Shown: positions 55,401 through 62,175 of the stretch, one piece after another | Position numbering within the stretch: the first letter of the stretch is position 1 | How the letters are laid out: each line of letters starts with the position of its first letter | Assembly (NCBI GenBank): GCA_011033025.1 | Contig: WFMF01000057.1 | Location: forward strand, 558,001-622,000 | From: Beroe forskalii | Lineage: Eukaryota; Ctenophora; Nuda; Beroida; Beroidae | Direction: 5' to 3' | DNA: 64,000 bases | Program-made: the position numbers and the translations under genes | The notes under the pieces: model-generated | What the model saw: the letters and a program-made list of their open reading frames with translations, nothing else | The model's database searches: none | What the model was told of the DNA's origin: nothing

Positions 55401-56482
55401 ACGGACTTTCTGGTGCTCCATGTGCCTCAGGTTACTGACCTATGCTATACAGAAATTCTTTGAATTCTTTTTAGCTCACCCGACACCCTTTCATTCCCCC
55501 TTATACTCCATACCTCAAACCCCCGACCCCTTTCCTTCGCAACCCCTTATCTTTCCTAAACCCTTAGTGCTATTCCCCTCCCTCCATCTCCATTCTCCCT
55601 CCCTAACCTTCTCCCCCGTTCCCTTAAAACCCACTTTACCCCCCTTTCCTAACCTCCTCCATTCGCCTTCCTAGCCCCTCCCCTCTTAACCCCCTTCTAA
55701 CCCAATAGCCCCACCCTCATCCCAACCCCTTCCTTTTACTCACCCCCCTCCAGACCCCTTCCCACCCACTTTCTTCCCCTTCCTCGCCCCTCCTACCCCC
55801 TTTCCAACGTCGCCTCCTAACCCCATGCCCTCAGTGAAAGTGATCTGGAGCACGAGTTCGGGTTTGCTGTCCTGTCTCTTACCCCATTTCTCAAAACCCT
55901 CCCACATTTCTCAAACCCCTCCCTCCAGTGAAAGTGATCTGGAGCACGAGTTCGGGTTTGCTGTCCGGCTGTTGTCATGTCTCTTACCCCATTTGTCAAA
56001 CCTCCTCCCCCCATTTGTCAAACCCCCTCCCCCATCCCCCCTATTTCTCAAACCCCTCCCTCCAGTGAAAGTGATCTGCAGCACGAGTTCGGGTTTGCTG
56101 TCCGGCTGCTGTCCTGTCTCTTACCCCATTTCTCAAACCCCCTCCCCCATTTCTCAAACCCCTCCCTCCAGTGAAAGTGATCTGGAGCACGAGTTTGGGT
56201 TTGCTGTCCTGTCTCTTACCCCATTTGTCAAACCTCCTCCCCTCATTTCTCAAACCGCCTCTCCCATCCCCCCCCCATTTCTCTAACTCCATCCTCCCTC
56301 CAGTGAAAGTGATCTGGAGCACGAGTTCGGGTTTGCTGTCCGGCTGCTGTCCTGTCTCCTGGACTGCATCTGTCTCACGGACACCTACACAGAGAATCTT
56401 CTGGAGAAAGTCCTGGATGATATGAACTGGGCAAACTTCCCCGGGGTCATTCACCTGTTCTTGAAGGGCGTCCCCACGCTAG
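43317..56482 (+). CDS. fry: Furry (FRY/FRYL) homologue, internal part, overall extent of recognised exons
   Basis: Ten or so exons on the + strand encode pieces that follow the order of the furry protein. The most diagnostic is exon 44614–44730, ending 'HCGQRHYAGRSFE', continued by 'IFRCLRTE' (human FRY family: RHYAGRSFQIFRAL). 'FWCSMCL' + 'SESDLEHEFGFAVRLLSCLL' also matches the family. Furry proteins are about 3,000-residue, cytoplasmic, repeat-built scaffolds. They act with NDR/LATS kinases and MOB in cell morphogenesis and at microtubules. Both ends of the gene lie outside the recognised exons. Between nearly every pair of exons there is a tandem array whose unit includes an exon edge and its splice site. 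One exon after 'IFRCLRTE' could not be found intact. Confidence 0.75.
43660..43774 (+). repeat. TGACGTCATCA repeat ending at a furry acceptor
   Basis: 'aatgacgtcatcaactcccc' and close variants occur three to four times. The last copy forms the acceptor itself (tgacgtcatcag|GTGCCG). Confidence 0.6.
43775..43893 (+). CDS. fry: furry exon
   Basis: Phase 0 start; reads 'VPMTGSRGSTPTEFISRKHG' then 'VEPEILAERVRNVLKFMNS' and ends with AG of an Arg codon at CCAG|gtacat. The helical 'LAERVRNVLKFMNSR' leads into the next exon without phase conflict. Confidence 0.65.
43894..44422. other. furry intron with CCAATCA repeats
   Basis: Four 'gaccaatca'/'tgattggtt' words occur at 43906–44060 in loosely repeated 70–90 base units. 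They resemble CCAAT-box (NF-Y) sites but lie in an intron. Nothing else is seen. Confidence 0.45.
44423..44513 (+). CDS. fry: furry exon
   Basis: Acceptor cgttgcag, donor GGATCC|gtgagt; 91 bases (1 + 90). It reads 'DQRPLWSYEEITPQNLNIGS' then 'LHLMHTFLGS'. 'RPLWSYEEIT' matches the furry family's 'PLWAYEDIT'-type segment. Confidence 0.75.
44614..44730 (+). CDS. fry: furry exon ending in the RHYAGRSFE signature
   Basis: Acceptor tctcccag; 39 codons 'VLGVFEALVETDFKAQMCAE' then 'TLSWAVHCGQRHYAGRSFE'; donor GAG|gtttgg; phase 0 on both sides. 'RHYAGRSF' is the best single furry signature in the window. The last about 38 coding bases and the donor are tandemly amplified immediately downstream (44731–45560). 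Confidence 0.85.
44693..45570 (+). repeat. Minisatellite made of the furry 'CGQRHYAGRSFE' exon end plus donor (about 15 copies)
   Basis: The units of 50–60 bp read 'aactgcggacaacggcacta', 'tgccggccggagcttcgag', then the donor 'gtttgg' and a variable G-run, then 'ttaa'. The first unit is the true exon end. The other units keep the coding frame of the exon and a donor, so each is a decoy 5' splice site. G-run length varies from 5 to 10, giving frame changes between units. Long chance frames on both strands come from this array. Confidence 0.9.
45640..46880 (+). repeat. Degenerate array of the next furry acceptor and exon start ('IFRCLRTE')
   Basis: The motif 'cccagatattccgctgcctg' followed by 'cgcacggagttaactcc' and 'ccattctaatccccgataat' recurs near 45.64, 46.19, 46.25, 46.45, 46.59, 46.65 and 46.71 kb, with many partial copies between. 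It holds an acceptor (…tgcccag) followed by eight furry codons. The region also contains 'taaccccttattataagcc' repeats. Confidence 0.75.
46592..46615 (+). CDS. fry: furry exon start 'IFRCLRTE' (best of several copies)
   Basis: 'HYAGRSFE' + 'IFRCLRTE' continues the family signature in phase 0. The copy at 46592 is chosen because it has the cleanest acceptor and codons (CTGCGCACG). None of the copies continues into the helix expected next in furry proteins, so the real exon is truncated here, collapsed in assembly, or disrupted by the array. Confidence 0.4.
47030..47220 (+). repeat. 36-bp tandem repeat upstream of a furry acceptor
   Basis: Four to five units of 'aaccccctcctgtttaaaac' plus 'atatttccttgtgtttg'. 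The same 'acccctcctgt' forms the acceptor of the exon at 47297 (cccctcctgtacag). Confidence 0.6.
47297..47348 (+). CDS. fry: furry exon 'GYVVECLLTLE'
   Basis: After acceptor tcctgtacag the frame reads 'GYVVECLLTLECNTLLL', matching the 'GYV.E.LLTLE' segment of furry proteins. The donor CCTCG|gtgaac is preferred; a second candidate is AAA|gtaaaa at about 47390. Both leave phase 1, which does not fit the next recognised exon, so one more exon is probably missing. Confidence 0.6.
47770..47940 (+). CDS. fry: furry exon, 3' edge unclear
   Basis: After acceptor gccctcag the frame reads 'ADSSVSDLSDPPLHWSQPEF', then 'LYLERLLQDCTLSRDMICPE' and 'LFEIRDIEDILFDIYK', ending at TAG. Furry does not end here, so the donor is more likely TTATAA|gtaggg just before the stop. 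The last 60 or so bases and the donor region are duplicated 184 bases downstream (48075 onward), where the copy is broken. Confidence 0.5.
   Translation, partial: ADSSVSDLSDPPLHWSQPEFLYLERLLQDCTLSRDMICPELFEIRDIEDILFDIYK
47941..48589. repeat. Duplicate of the preceding exon edge, then 'ggttgtgaatcctg' triplicate
   Basis: 48075–48150 repeats 'tgttcgagattagggacatc'-type sequence and the following intron with many differences. 48215–48285 has three copies of 'ctcggttgtgaatcctgcc'. No intact exon is seen. Confidence 0.5.
48590..49490 (+). repeat. 58-bp minisatellite with a 3' splice-site-like end
   Basis: About 15 units of 'accattaacaataaatcaat', 'aaaatgtcgttccctcag' and 'taaaaccgacactcccc'. Each unit has a pyrimidine-rich 'ttccctcag', a plausible acceptor, and an AATAAA-containing stretch. 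Units become mixed with the 64-bp array after 49.14 kb ('cacatctgctggga' inserted). Confidence 0.85.
49491..52905 (+). repeat. 64-bp minisatellite: exon end TASDEF + donor GTGAGG + intron, about 50 copies
   Basis: The consensus unit is 'cacggc(a/g)tctgatgagt', 'tcag|gtgaggagagtgttgt', 'attgttctaacatctgctgg', 'gaggcag'. The CAG|GTGAGG is a strong donor, and TTCTAAC…CAG resembles a branch point and acceptor. The 21 bases between acceptor-like and donor-like sites read Thr-Ala-Ser-Asp-Glu-Phe in the phase that would join the next furry exon (54766, needs two bases AG before G). It looks like an amplified furry exon 3' end. Which unit, if any, is the true exon cannot be told. Confidence 0.9.
52906..53346. 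repeat. Array edge and 'aaaatgctcatgcaaataag' repeat
   Basis: From 53130 the unit 'gagcattttgca' – 'ttaaaatgctcatgcaaata' occurs twice; two more copies are at 54.34–54.47 kb. It is an internal inverted repeat (gagcattttgc / gcaaaatgctc-like). Confidence 0.5.
53347..53482. mobile_element. About 136-bp MITE, copy 1
   Basis: 'atagacacttgcctgatcgg' at the left and its near reverse complement 'ccgataggcgtgtgtctat' at the right enclose GC-rich inverted words ('gccctacgggctcgggc'). A second copy lies at 55177. It is non-coding. Confidence 0.65.
53483..54342. other. furry intron, nothing recognised
   Basis: AT-rich with several CACGTG E-box-like words (53.72–53.80 kb). The open frames at 53.6–54.0 kb lack splice context and motifs. 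Confidence 0.4.
54343..54670. repeat. Two 64-bp 'tgctcatgcaaataag' units and a 168-bp inverted-repeat element
   Basis: 54343–54470 holds two tandem copies of the 53.2 kb unit. 54503–54670 is bounded by 'agagcatggcttgggata' and 'tatcc'-less mirror 'gcatcccaagccatgctct'. Inside it, 'gcactcggcttcgcctcgtg' occurs three times as hairpin-like words. Fragments of the same family end lie at 35.65–35.70 kb. Confidence 0.6.
54766..54868 (+). CDS. fry: furry exon
   Basis: Acceptor tcggacag, donor CCCCAG|gtaccg; 103 bases (1 + 102). It reads 'GRTNSEQNNLRVKAYSLSS' then 'FRDSFPVLPMEYIPQ'. Its entry phase fits the exon end amplified in the 64-bp array, and its exit phase fits the next exon. Confidence 0.6.
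54869..55075 (+). repeat. 49-bp tandem repeat with CCAATCA and CACGTGG, 3–4 copies
   Basis: The units 'catcaaccaatcatagccca' + 'ggtgatgtgctcacgtgg' start just after the donor of the exon at 54868. Each also contains 'ccaggtgatg', a donor-like word similar to the true 'cccaggtacc'. Confidence 0.65.
55177..55315. mobile_element. About 138-bp MITE, copy 2
   Basis: Same ends and interior order as 53347–53482 ('catagacacttgcctgatcg' … 'cgcgtgtctatg'), with about 15–20% differences. Confidence 0.65.
55351..55430 (+). CDS. fry: furry exon
   Basis: Acceptor ttattcccag, donor CCTCAG|gttact; 80 bases. It reads 'EYTLKELLTDDDIFIITRTF' then 'WCSMCL' plus two bases. It joins to the exon at 56304 as 'FWCSMCLSESDLEHEF', closely matching the furry family. 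Confidence 0.75.
55470..55831 (+). other. Strongly pyrimidine-rich intron segment
   Basis: About 360 bases are almost purely C/T on the + strand (runs such as 'ccccttcctcgcccctccta'). There are many AG-less stretches followed by the amplified acceptor. No repeat unit is clear. Confidence 0.55.
55832..56303 (+). repeat. Five tandem copies of a furry acceptor plus exon start
   Basis: Acceptor 'ccctccctccag' followed by 'tgaaagtgatctggagcacg' and 'agttcgggtttgctgtcc' occurs at about 55.83, 55.93, 56.06, 56.17 and 56.30 kb. The first four break off after 45–65 coding bases into 'cttaccccatttctcaaac'. Only the fifth continues as the full exon. Confidence 0.85.
56304..56482 (+). CDS. fry: furry exon 'ESDLEHEFGFAVRLL'
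   Basis: Reads 'ESDLEHEFGFAVRLLSCLLD', then 'CICLTDTYTENLLEKVLDDM', then 'NWANFPGVIHLFLKGVPTL'; donor CTAG|gtgagg. '(L)ESD.EHEF..A.RLL' and 'W..FPG...LFLKG' are furry landmarks. This is the last furry exon I recognise; the gene should continue beyond. Confidence 0.8.
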
Positions 56483-56850
56483 GTGAGGCTCTGGAAGTGG
56501 TAATATGAGATAGAGTGTACTTAAGAAAGAAACCGAGCGCATGTTTTCGGCTCAAGCCAGTTAGGCAGATAACTTCTTGAGTTGAGGCCATTGGGGTCTA
56601 TTACCCAATTGGATTTTATAGTTAAGCGTTCAATAGTTTGCATAGTTACCTGTCCTCTGCTATCTAGACTATTCGGCACGCCAACATATCAGCCTCGCCG
56701 CGTCATGCAGCACGACAGTTACTCCTCAGACTTAATTGTTAAATGTGAGGAGTCAGTCGTTTGGCTCAGTACATCTTCGGAAGCGCATCTACATACATAC
56801 ATACAGAGTTTACTTAAGATAAATCGAGGTTTGAGGTATCTTTCACCCGT
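56483..56850. other. furry intron, nothing recognised
   Basis: A short (cata)n tract lies near 56790. No exon, RNA gene or repeat can be named. Confidence 0.4.
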
Positions 56851-56852
56851 AG

Positions 56853-57268
56853 CTCAGTGGGAGCGGCAAGGATTAGGGAATCGAACCCAGGATCTTTCGA
56901 TCACGAGCCAGACTAGATACCATTACACCAACTGACCACTCCTTTCAGTGGGAATGGCAGGGAATCGAACCCAGGATCTTTCGATCACGAGCCAGACTAG
57001 ATACCAATACACCAACTGACCACTCCTTTCAGTGGGAATGGCAGGGAATCGAACCCAGGATCTTTCGATCACGAGCCAGACTAGATACCAATACACCAAC
57101 TGACCACTCCTTTCAGTAGGAATGGCAGGGAATCGAACCCAGGTTCATTCGATCACGAGCCAGACTAGATACCAATACACCAACTGACCACTCCTTTCAG
57201 TGGGAATGGCAGGGAATCGAACCCGGGATCTTTCGATCACGAGCCAGACTAGATACCAATACACCAAC
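56853..57268 (-). repeat. Tandem array of five 84-bp tRNA-like (pol III) units
   Basis: On the minus strand each unit contains 'tggtgtattgg' (A-box match), then about 40 bases, then 'gggttcgattcc' (B-box match). The flanking 'ggagtgg' and 'ccattcc' could pair as a 7-bp acceptor stem with one G·U. The anticodon stem is poor and no clear anticodon emerges, so these are tRNA-derived, not proven tRNAs. The copies differ at only a few sites; the first is a partial, diverged unit. Confidence 0.65.
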
Positions 57269-57697
57269 TTAAGATGGATCGAAGATCGATTTCGTTATGG
57301 GATTTTTCGGAGCAAATAAAACAAATTTGTTAAGTGGAAATTGCTTTTTATGTGAACAGCGAAAATAGTTCAAAAATATGACTGTAAACCCACGGTGGGC
57401 ACCAAAAAGAAAGTTTTTAAAATCAAATAATCATATTGATAACAGAATTGATAGAAAAATTTCAAACAAAACATAACCCTTGTAAGGTATTCATTACTTC
57501 GAAAACTTCACCTTTGATAATTTCAAAAATTTAACAGCGACAATACAACAATTAATCAAGAACCGACAAAATAAGGTTAATTGTCAATTTTCTAAACCCA
57601 CGTAACGGGTTCTGCTAAAGAACAAGTCTTTTGTATAATCTTGCAGTTTTGTCCCAACATTTCCTGTTTTCTGGTGCTCTGCAATCCATATTGCATT
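57269..57697. other. 3' flank of the LDLa receptor gene
   Basis: AT-rich; presumably includes the 3' UTR of the minus-strand receptor. No clear poly(A) signal or other element was identified. Confidence 0.4.
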
Positions 57698-59755
57698 TCA
57701 AAGATTCAAGCTGTCCTTTCTAGCCTCTGTAACTCCGTTTAGTGCTTTACTGACTGTACCATCTGGTGTTTTGATTCCTCGTTTGATGATTTCCAGTGCT
57801 ATATTCCCTTCTTTCTCCCTTTGAAAGTATTTTGCGTCTACCACCATCCTTCTCAAAGATGCGAATAAGTCGGAATTGAAGACTGGGTTCAGCAAGCTGT
57901 TTGCAGGAATAATGCATATGGCTGTTGCTTCAAACCACCCGTCAGGCACGTATTTCTGGGTCGCATGATAATACAGCATCCCTCCTAATATGGTTAGCCA
58001 TGACACAAGCTTTGTTCCCAGTATCAGAATCACCTTTGTCTTGAGATCCTGGGCAACTTCATCATTCTCCCTACTCCTCCGGTCTGGGTTTATAACCTTT
58101 CGTCGTGACTTGATGAACACGTTCACGATTGAAATGTAACACCCACTGATGGTTGCAACTACGAATAGAATGAATCCTATGTAGATTGTTTTGTACACTT
58201 TCAGTGGTTCTCGGTAGCCGAAGCTGTCCTGGACGCACACTGAGGACCAGCTATAGAACGATATTTCGTTGTAGTCAAAGAGTTTTGGATCGTTTGTGAT
58301 AGACCTAAGGGCTTCAATCCGCTCGTAGAGGCCAGAGGCGGTTCCATTTGCACCAAAATACTGAGTATATATCCTTTCAACGTGGCTCAAGTTGGTGAAA
58401 TCATCCACTATGAAGGGATTAGACTTTGTGAATGTTATCTTCACACGAAACATCTTTTGGATGGACTCCAGTGGAATAATGGGAAGGATGGAATGTGAAA
58501 TGTTAATGACTGCAAATAGAACAGAAATTATAATGATTTTTCCTAACGAAATCCCCTGAGAAAGGGCAAATCTGCACTTGTAAGCTCTTGTTATGCTCAT
58601 GAGGAACACTGACAGAAGAGATCCATGAGATCCGAAGTTATAAAGCATCCCCAGGCCCTTGCAAGCCCAACCGTTCCTCCAATCGTTATCAAACAAGCAG
58701 TATCTACCATGGAAGGTGATGTTGGCAATCACTAAAGAAGAGAGATACAAACCTACCATTGTGTCATACAAACAAAGTTGGAGCTTCAGGATGAAATCAA
58801 CCTTTAGGTAGTTCTTATCCTTCTTCCATCCACCTTCAACGATTTGCCTCAACGATTCCAGATTCATGATCAAGTTGGTGATACAGGAAATGGTCAGCCA
58901 GGCAAAGACCCCGTGGTTTTTTACCAGAAACTGGTCGGAGGATAGACCCCTTTCATTTAAGCAGTCGACACATTCGTCGTTCCCGTTCTCACAATCCTTG
59001 TAGCTGTCACAGACGGCACTCTGAGAAACCCACGACACCACCCCCGAGCTGCGATCCGTGCAGTAAAACCGGCCTAAACAATCAAATTCATCAGATTTAT
59101 CAGCGCAATCAAACTTCCCATCGCAAACCAGTTGCAGCCCGATTTGCCCCAAATAGTTCCCCCTGCTGGAGGACTGACACAGGAACTGGAAGTACTGCAG
59201 GGGGGCCATGCTGTAGTCCAACCTTCCACAGGTCTCGGGGGAGAGAAGGTTCTTACAGTGAGTCAGACAAAGGAGGGTGAAGTTAACTTCCTCCCTGACA
59301 TAAGCTTCGTGATTAATCCCACTCTTCAACATTTTGTCCACACAAACATCAGAAAAGGCGCTTTTCACCAGCTGATCTGGTATTTTAATGTCTCTGCAGG
59401 CAGATCGGTCACACCTTGCGTAGGGCTCTAAGAAGCCGTAAAGTTTCCAACTGTCAGAGGGAGAGCAGAGAATGTACTTCGTGAAGGCAAATACTTTGGG
59501 TATATCAGTCCTTTGTGCAGCACGGACACAGGTGAAGTTAACCAGCCCATCACAGAGCAGTTCATCAGACCGGTCCAGACAGTCGTAGATCCCATCACAC
59601 AGCTTATCCATGGTCTGACACCCCTTCCCATCGCCGCAGTAAAACAGGGTCTTGTTGGAGTTGGGACAGTTGCACTCATCGCTCAGACACATGGACTCTC
59701 CATCGCACACGTTATTCTCCATATCAATCCTACAGAACCACTCCGTCTCCAAGCA
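57698..59755 (-). CDS. LDLa receptor, exon 3 (LDLa modules, seven helices, tail)
   Basis: Starts after acceptor cacccag with 'CLETEWFCRIDMENNVCDGE', phase 0, and runs 685 codons to a stop. It contains all LDLa calcium loops and all seven helices in one exon. The long loop between TM4 and TM5 (about 90 residues, with cysteine 605) is unusual. The cytoplasmic tail of about 55 residues has basic and Ser/Thr sites. Upstream in-frame codons to 59866 belong to the intron. Confidence 0.8.
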   Translation of the reverse strand, partial: CLETEWFCRIDMENNVCDGESMCLSDECNCPNSNKTLFYCGDGKGCQTMDKLCDGIYDCLDRSDELLCDGLVNFTCVRAAQRTDIPKVFAFTKYILCSPSDSWKLYGFLEPYARCDRSACRDIKIPDQLVKSAFSDVCVDKMLKSGINHEAYVREEVNFTLLCLTHCKNLLSPETCGRLDYSMAPLQYFQFLCQSSSRGNYLGQIGLQLVCDGKFDCADKSDEFDCLGRFYCTDRSSGVVSWVSQSAVCDSYKDCENGNDECVDCLNERGLSSDQFLVKNHGVFAWLTISCITNLIMNLESLRQIVEGGWKKDKNYLKVDFILKLQLCLYDTMVGLYLSSLVIANITFHGRYCLFDNDWRNGWACKGLGMLYNFGSHGSLLSVFLMSITRAYKCRFALSQGISLGKIIIISVLFAVINISHSILPIIPLESIQKMFRVKITFTKSNPFIVDDFTNLSHVERIYTQYFGANGTASGLYERIEALRSITNDPKLFDYNEISFYSWSSVCVQDSFGYREPLKVYKTIYIGFILFVVATISGCYISIVNVFIKSRRKVINPDRRSRENDEVAQDLKTKVILILGTKLVSWLTILGGMLYYHATQKYVPDGWFEATAICIIPANSLLNPVFNSDLFASLRRMVVDAKYFQREKEGNIALEIIKRGIKTPDGTVSKALNGVTEARKDSLNL

Positions 59756-62175
59756 CTGGGTGGAAGCTATTAGTTCATTCCGCGAAAAAGTGCGCGCGCG
59801 GCGCGCTATCGAAGAGAATTTTGATATCGTCATCATTATCGGTGCGCGCGATGTTTTTGCACGCATGACAATACAAATTACTAATCATAAAAGTTGATCG
59901 ATGAATTTTGACTGATTATTGCACCGCAATTTTCAGAAAAATTAAGCATCATATTTTTTGCTGTACTTTTTAAAAATAATTATTTTTCTAAAGTTGGCTA
60001 ATAGCCAACAACCTTGGCTATTAACTCGCTCGGCAGAGAGCAGGTTGTGAAGCTTGGTCGGAAGGGACACAACCCCTTCTCCATGGGGTCCACCAAGCCG
60101 CCAGGGGACACCAAGCTCCCGTTTACTGTCCCTATCGTGGTGCTCCGGGAGAACTTCTGTGCGTTGCAGTTGAACATGTAGTACCTGCAGAAAACGAGGG
60201 TCTGGGAAGTGTGCTGGTAGGGTACCAAAGGAAAACGAGGGTCTGGGAAGTGTGCTGGTAGGGTACCAAAGGAAAACGAGGATCTGAGAAGTGTGCTGGT
60301 AGGGTTTCATAGGAAAAAGAGGGTCTGAGAAGGGTGCTGGTAGGTTACCAAAGGAAAACTAGGGTCTGAGAAGGGTGCTGGTAGGTTACCAAAGGAAAAC
60401 GAGGGTCTGGGAAGGGTGGTGGTAGGGTACCTGCAGTAAACGAGGGTCTGAGAAGGGTGCTGATAGGGTACCTGCAGAAAACGAGGGTCTGGGAAGGGTG
60501 GTGGTAGGGTACCAAAGGAAAACGAGGGTCTGGGAAGGGTGCTGGTAGGTTACCAAAGGAAAACTAGGGTCTGAGAAGGGTGCTGGTAGGTTACCAAAGG
60601 AAAACGAGGGTCTGGGAAGGGTGGTGGTAGGGTACCTGCAGTAAACGAGGGTCTGAGAAGGGTGCTGGTAGGTTACCAAAGGAAAACGAGGGTCTGGGAA
60701 GGGTGCTGATAGGGTACCAAAGGAAAACGAGGGTCTGGGAAGGGTGCTGGTAGGGTACCAAAGGAAAACTAGGATCTGGGAAGGGTGCTGGTAGGGTACC
60801 TGCGGAAAACGAGGGTCTGGGAAGGGTGGTGGTAGGGTACCTGCGGTAAACGAGGGTCTGGGAAGGGTGCTGATAGGGTACCAAAGGAAAACGAGGATCT
60901 GAGAAGGGTGCTGATAGGGTACCTGCAGAAAACGAGGGTCTGAGAAGTGTGCTGATAGGGTACCTGCAGAAAACGAGGGTCTGGGAAGGGTGGTGGTAGG
61001 TTACCAAAGGAAAACGAGGGTCTGGGAAGGGTGCTGATAGGGTACCTGCAGAAAACGAGGGTCTGGGAAGGGTGCTGGTAGGGTACCAAAGGAAAACGAG
61101 GATCTGAGAAGTGTGCTGGTAGGGTTTCATAGGAAAAAGAGGGTCTGAGAAGGGTGCTGGTAGGTTACCAAAGGAAAACGAGGATCTGGGAAGGGTGCTG
61201 GTAGGTTACCAAAGGTAAACGAGGGTCTGGGAAGGGTGCTGGTAGGGTACCAAAGGAAAACAAGGGTCTGGGAAGGGTGCTGATAGGGTACCTGCAGAAA
61301 ACGAGGGTCTGAGAAGTGTGCTGATAGGGTACCTGCGGTAAACGAGGGTCTGGGAAGGGTGGTGGTAGGGTACCAAAGGAAAACGAGGGTCTGGGAAGGG
61401 TGCTGGTAGGGTACCTGCAGAAAACGAGGGTCTGGGAAGGGTGCTGATAGGTTACCAAAGGAAAACGAGGATCTGGGAAGGGTGCTGATAGGGTACCAAA
61501 GGTAAACGAGGGTCTGGGAAGGGTGCTGATAGGGTACCAAAGGAAAACGAGGGTCTGGGAAGGGTGCTGGTAGGGTACCAAAGGAAAACGAGGATCTGAG
61601 AAGTGTGCTGGTAGGGTTTCATAGGAAAAAGAGGGTCTGAGAAGGGTGCTGGTAGGTTACCAAAGGAAAACGAGGATCTGGGAAGGGTGCTGGTAGGTTA
61701 CCAAAGGTAAACGAGGGTCTGGGAAGGGTGCTGGTAGGGTACCAAAGGAAAACAAGGGTCTGGGAAGGGTGCTGATAGGGTACCTGCAGAAAACGAGGGT
61801 CTGGGAAGGGTGCTGATAGGGTACCTGCGGTAAACGAGGGTCTGGGAAGGGTGCTGGTAGGGTACCAAAGGAAAACGAGGGTCTGGGAAGGGTGCTGGTA
61901 GGGTACCAAAGGAAAGTCCTTGAACTTACCATGATAGGAAGGTGATATAACAGAGACGAATAACTAAATCAAGATAAAGGCAATACTGTATGAGGGGAAA
62001 TATTATAGGGAACACGGAAATGATAATAAAATCTGAAAGCAGATCAGCAGTACCCGTCAACAAATCCATTGTGATGGAACGCTCTGTGAAAGTCGTAGAA
62101 GTACGCTTCATCTACCAGAACAACGCTTCCAAACATGACCACAACCAGCAAGGATAGTTTGACATGGGGCAACAT
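57698..62175 (-). CDS. LDLa-containing seven-transmembrane receptor, complete three-exon gene
   Basis: Exons 62175–62054, 60184–60013 and 59755–57698 join with perfect phase into 783 residues. Order: signal peptide (1–25), a Cys-containing N-terminal domain, LDLa-like modules at about 105–128, 137–166 ('KLCDGIYDCLDRSDE'), 308–324 ('CDGKFDCADKSDEFDC') and 346–362, then seven hydrophobic helices (about 376–397, 421–446, 461–489, 502–527, 619–645, 669–695, 705–728). TM3 ends 'SITRAY' instead of DRY, and TM7 has 'NPVFN' instead of NPxxY. LDLa plus rhodopsin-like helices occur in relaxin-type receptors and mollusc GRL101, but no leucine-rich repeats are seen, so the ligand is unknown. The first intron is filled with a minisatellite. 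Confidence 0.8.
59756..60012. other. Receptor intron 2
   Basis: 257 bases between donor GCCAAG|gttgtt and acceptor cacccag. It contains a GC-rich 'gtgcgcgcgcggcgcgc' patch and a 20-base palindrome at the donor ('atagccaacaaccttggcta'). Confidence 0.55.
60013..60184 (-). CDS. LDLa receptor, exon 2
   Basis: 172 bases (1 + 171). It reads 'YYMFNCNAQKFSRSTTIGTV', 'NGSLVSPGGLVDPMEKGLCP' and 'FRPSFTTCSLPSELIAK'. The three or four cysteines suggest a small extracellular domain. The acceptor 'ctcgttttctgcag' is the same sequence that recurs through the array in the intron before it. Confidence 0.75.
60185..61925 (-). repeat. 41-bp minisatellite built on the acceptor of receptor exon 2, about 42 copies
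   Basis: On the minus strand units read 'cctaccagcacccttcccag', 'accctcgttttc' and then either 'ctgcag|gtac' or 'ctttggtac'. Roughly eight units have the full CTGCAG|GTAC, identical to the functional junction at 60184. Others have changed AG to GG or carry the CTTTGG variant. Variants (ctggta/ctgata, gggtct/ggatct) occur in blocks, and a block of several hundred bases around 61.08–61.50 kb is repeated at 61.56–61.90 kb, indicating unequal exchange of large segments. Confidence 0.9.
62054..62175 (-). CDS. LDLa receptor, exon 1 (signal peptide)
   Basis: Reads 'MLPHVKLSLLVVVMFGSVVL' then 'VDEAYFYDFHRAFHHNGFVD' and ends with two bases of a Gly codon at GACGG|gtactg. It joins exon 2 as 'GFVDGYYMFNC'. 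The hydrophobic core predicts cleavage near residue 20–25. The start is the first ATG and the only one that gives a signal peptide. Confidence 0.7.

Noticed and set aside
59756..59866. Extending the receptor's large exon upstream to the in-frame methionine at 59866
   Set aside because: An acceptor at 59756 in phase 0, plus two upstream exons that join without phase conflict and supply a signal peptide, explain the 5' end better; the extra residues are basic and intron-like.
60386..61932. Several minus-strand frames of 90–180 codons with 'HPSQTLVFLWYP' repeats
   Set aside because: They are translations of the 41-bp intronic minisatellite; period 41 cycles through all frames, and the receptor transcript would splice it out.
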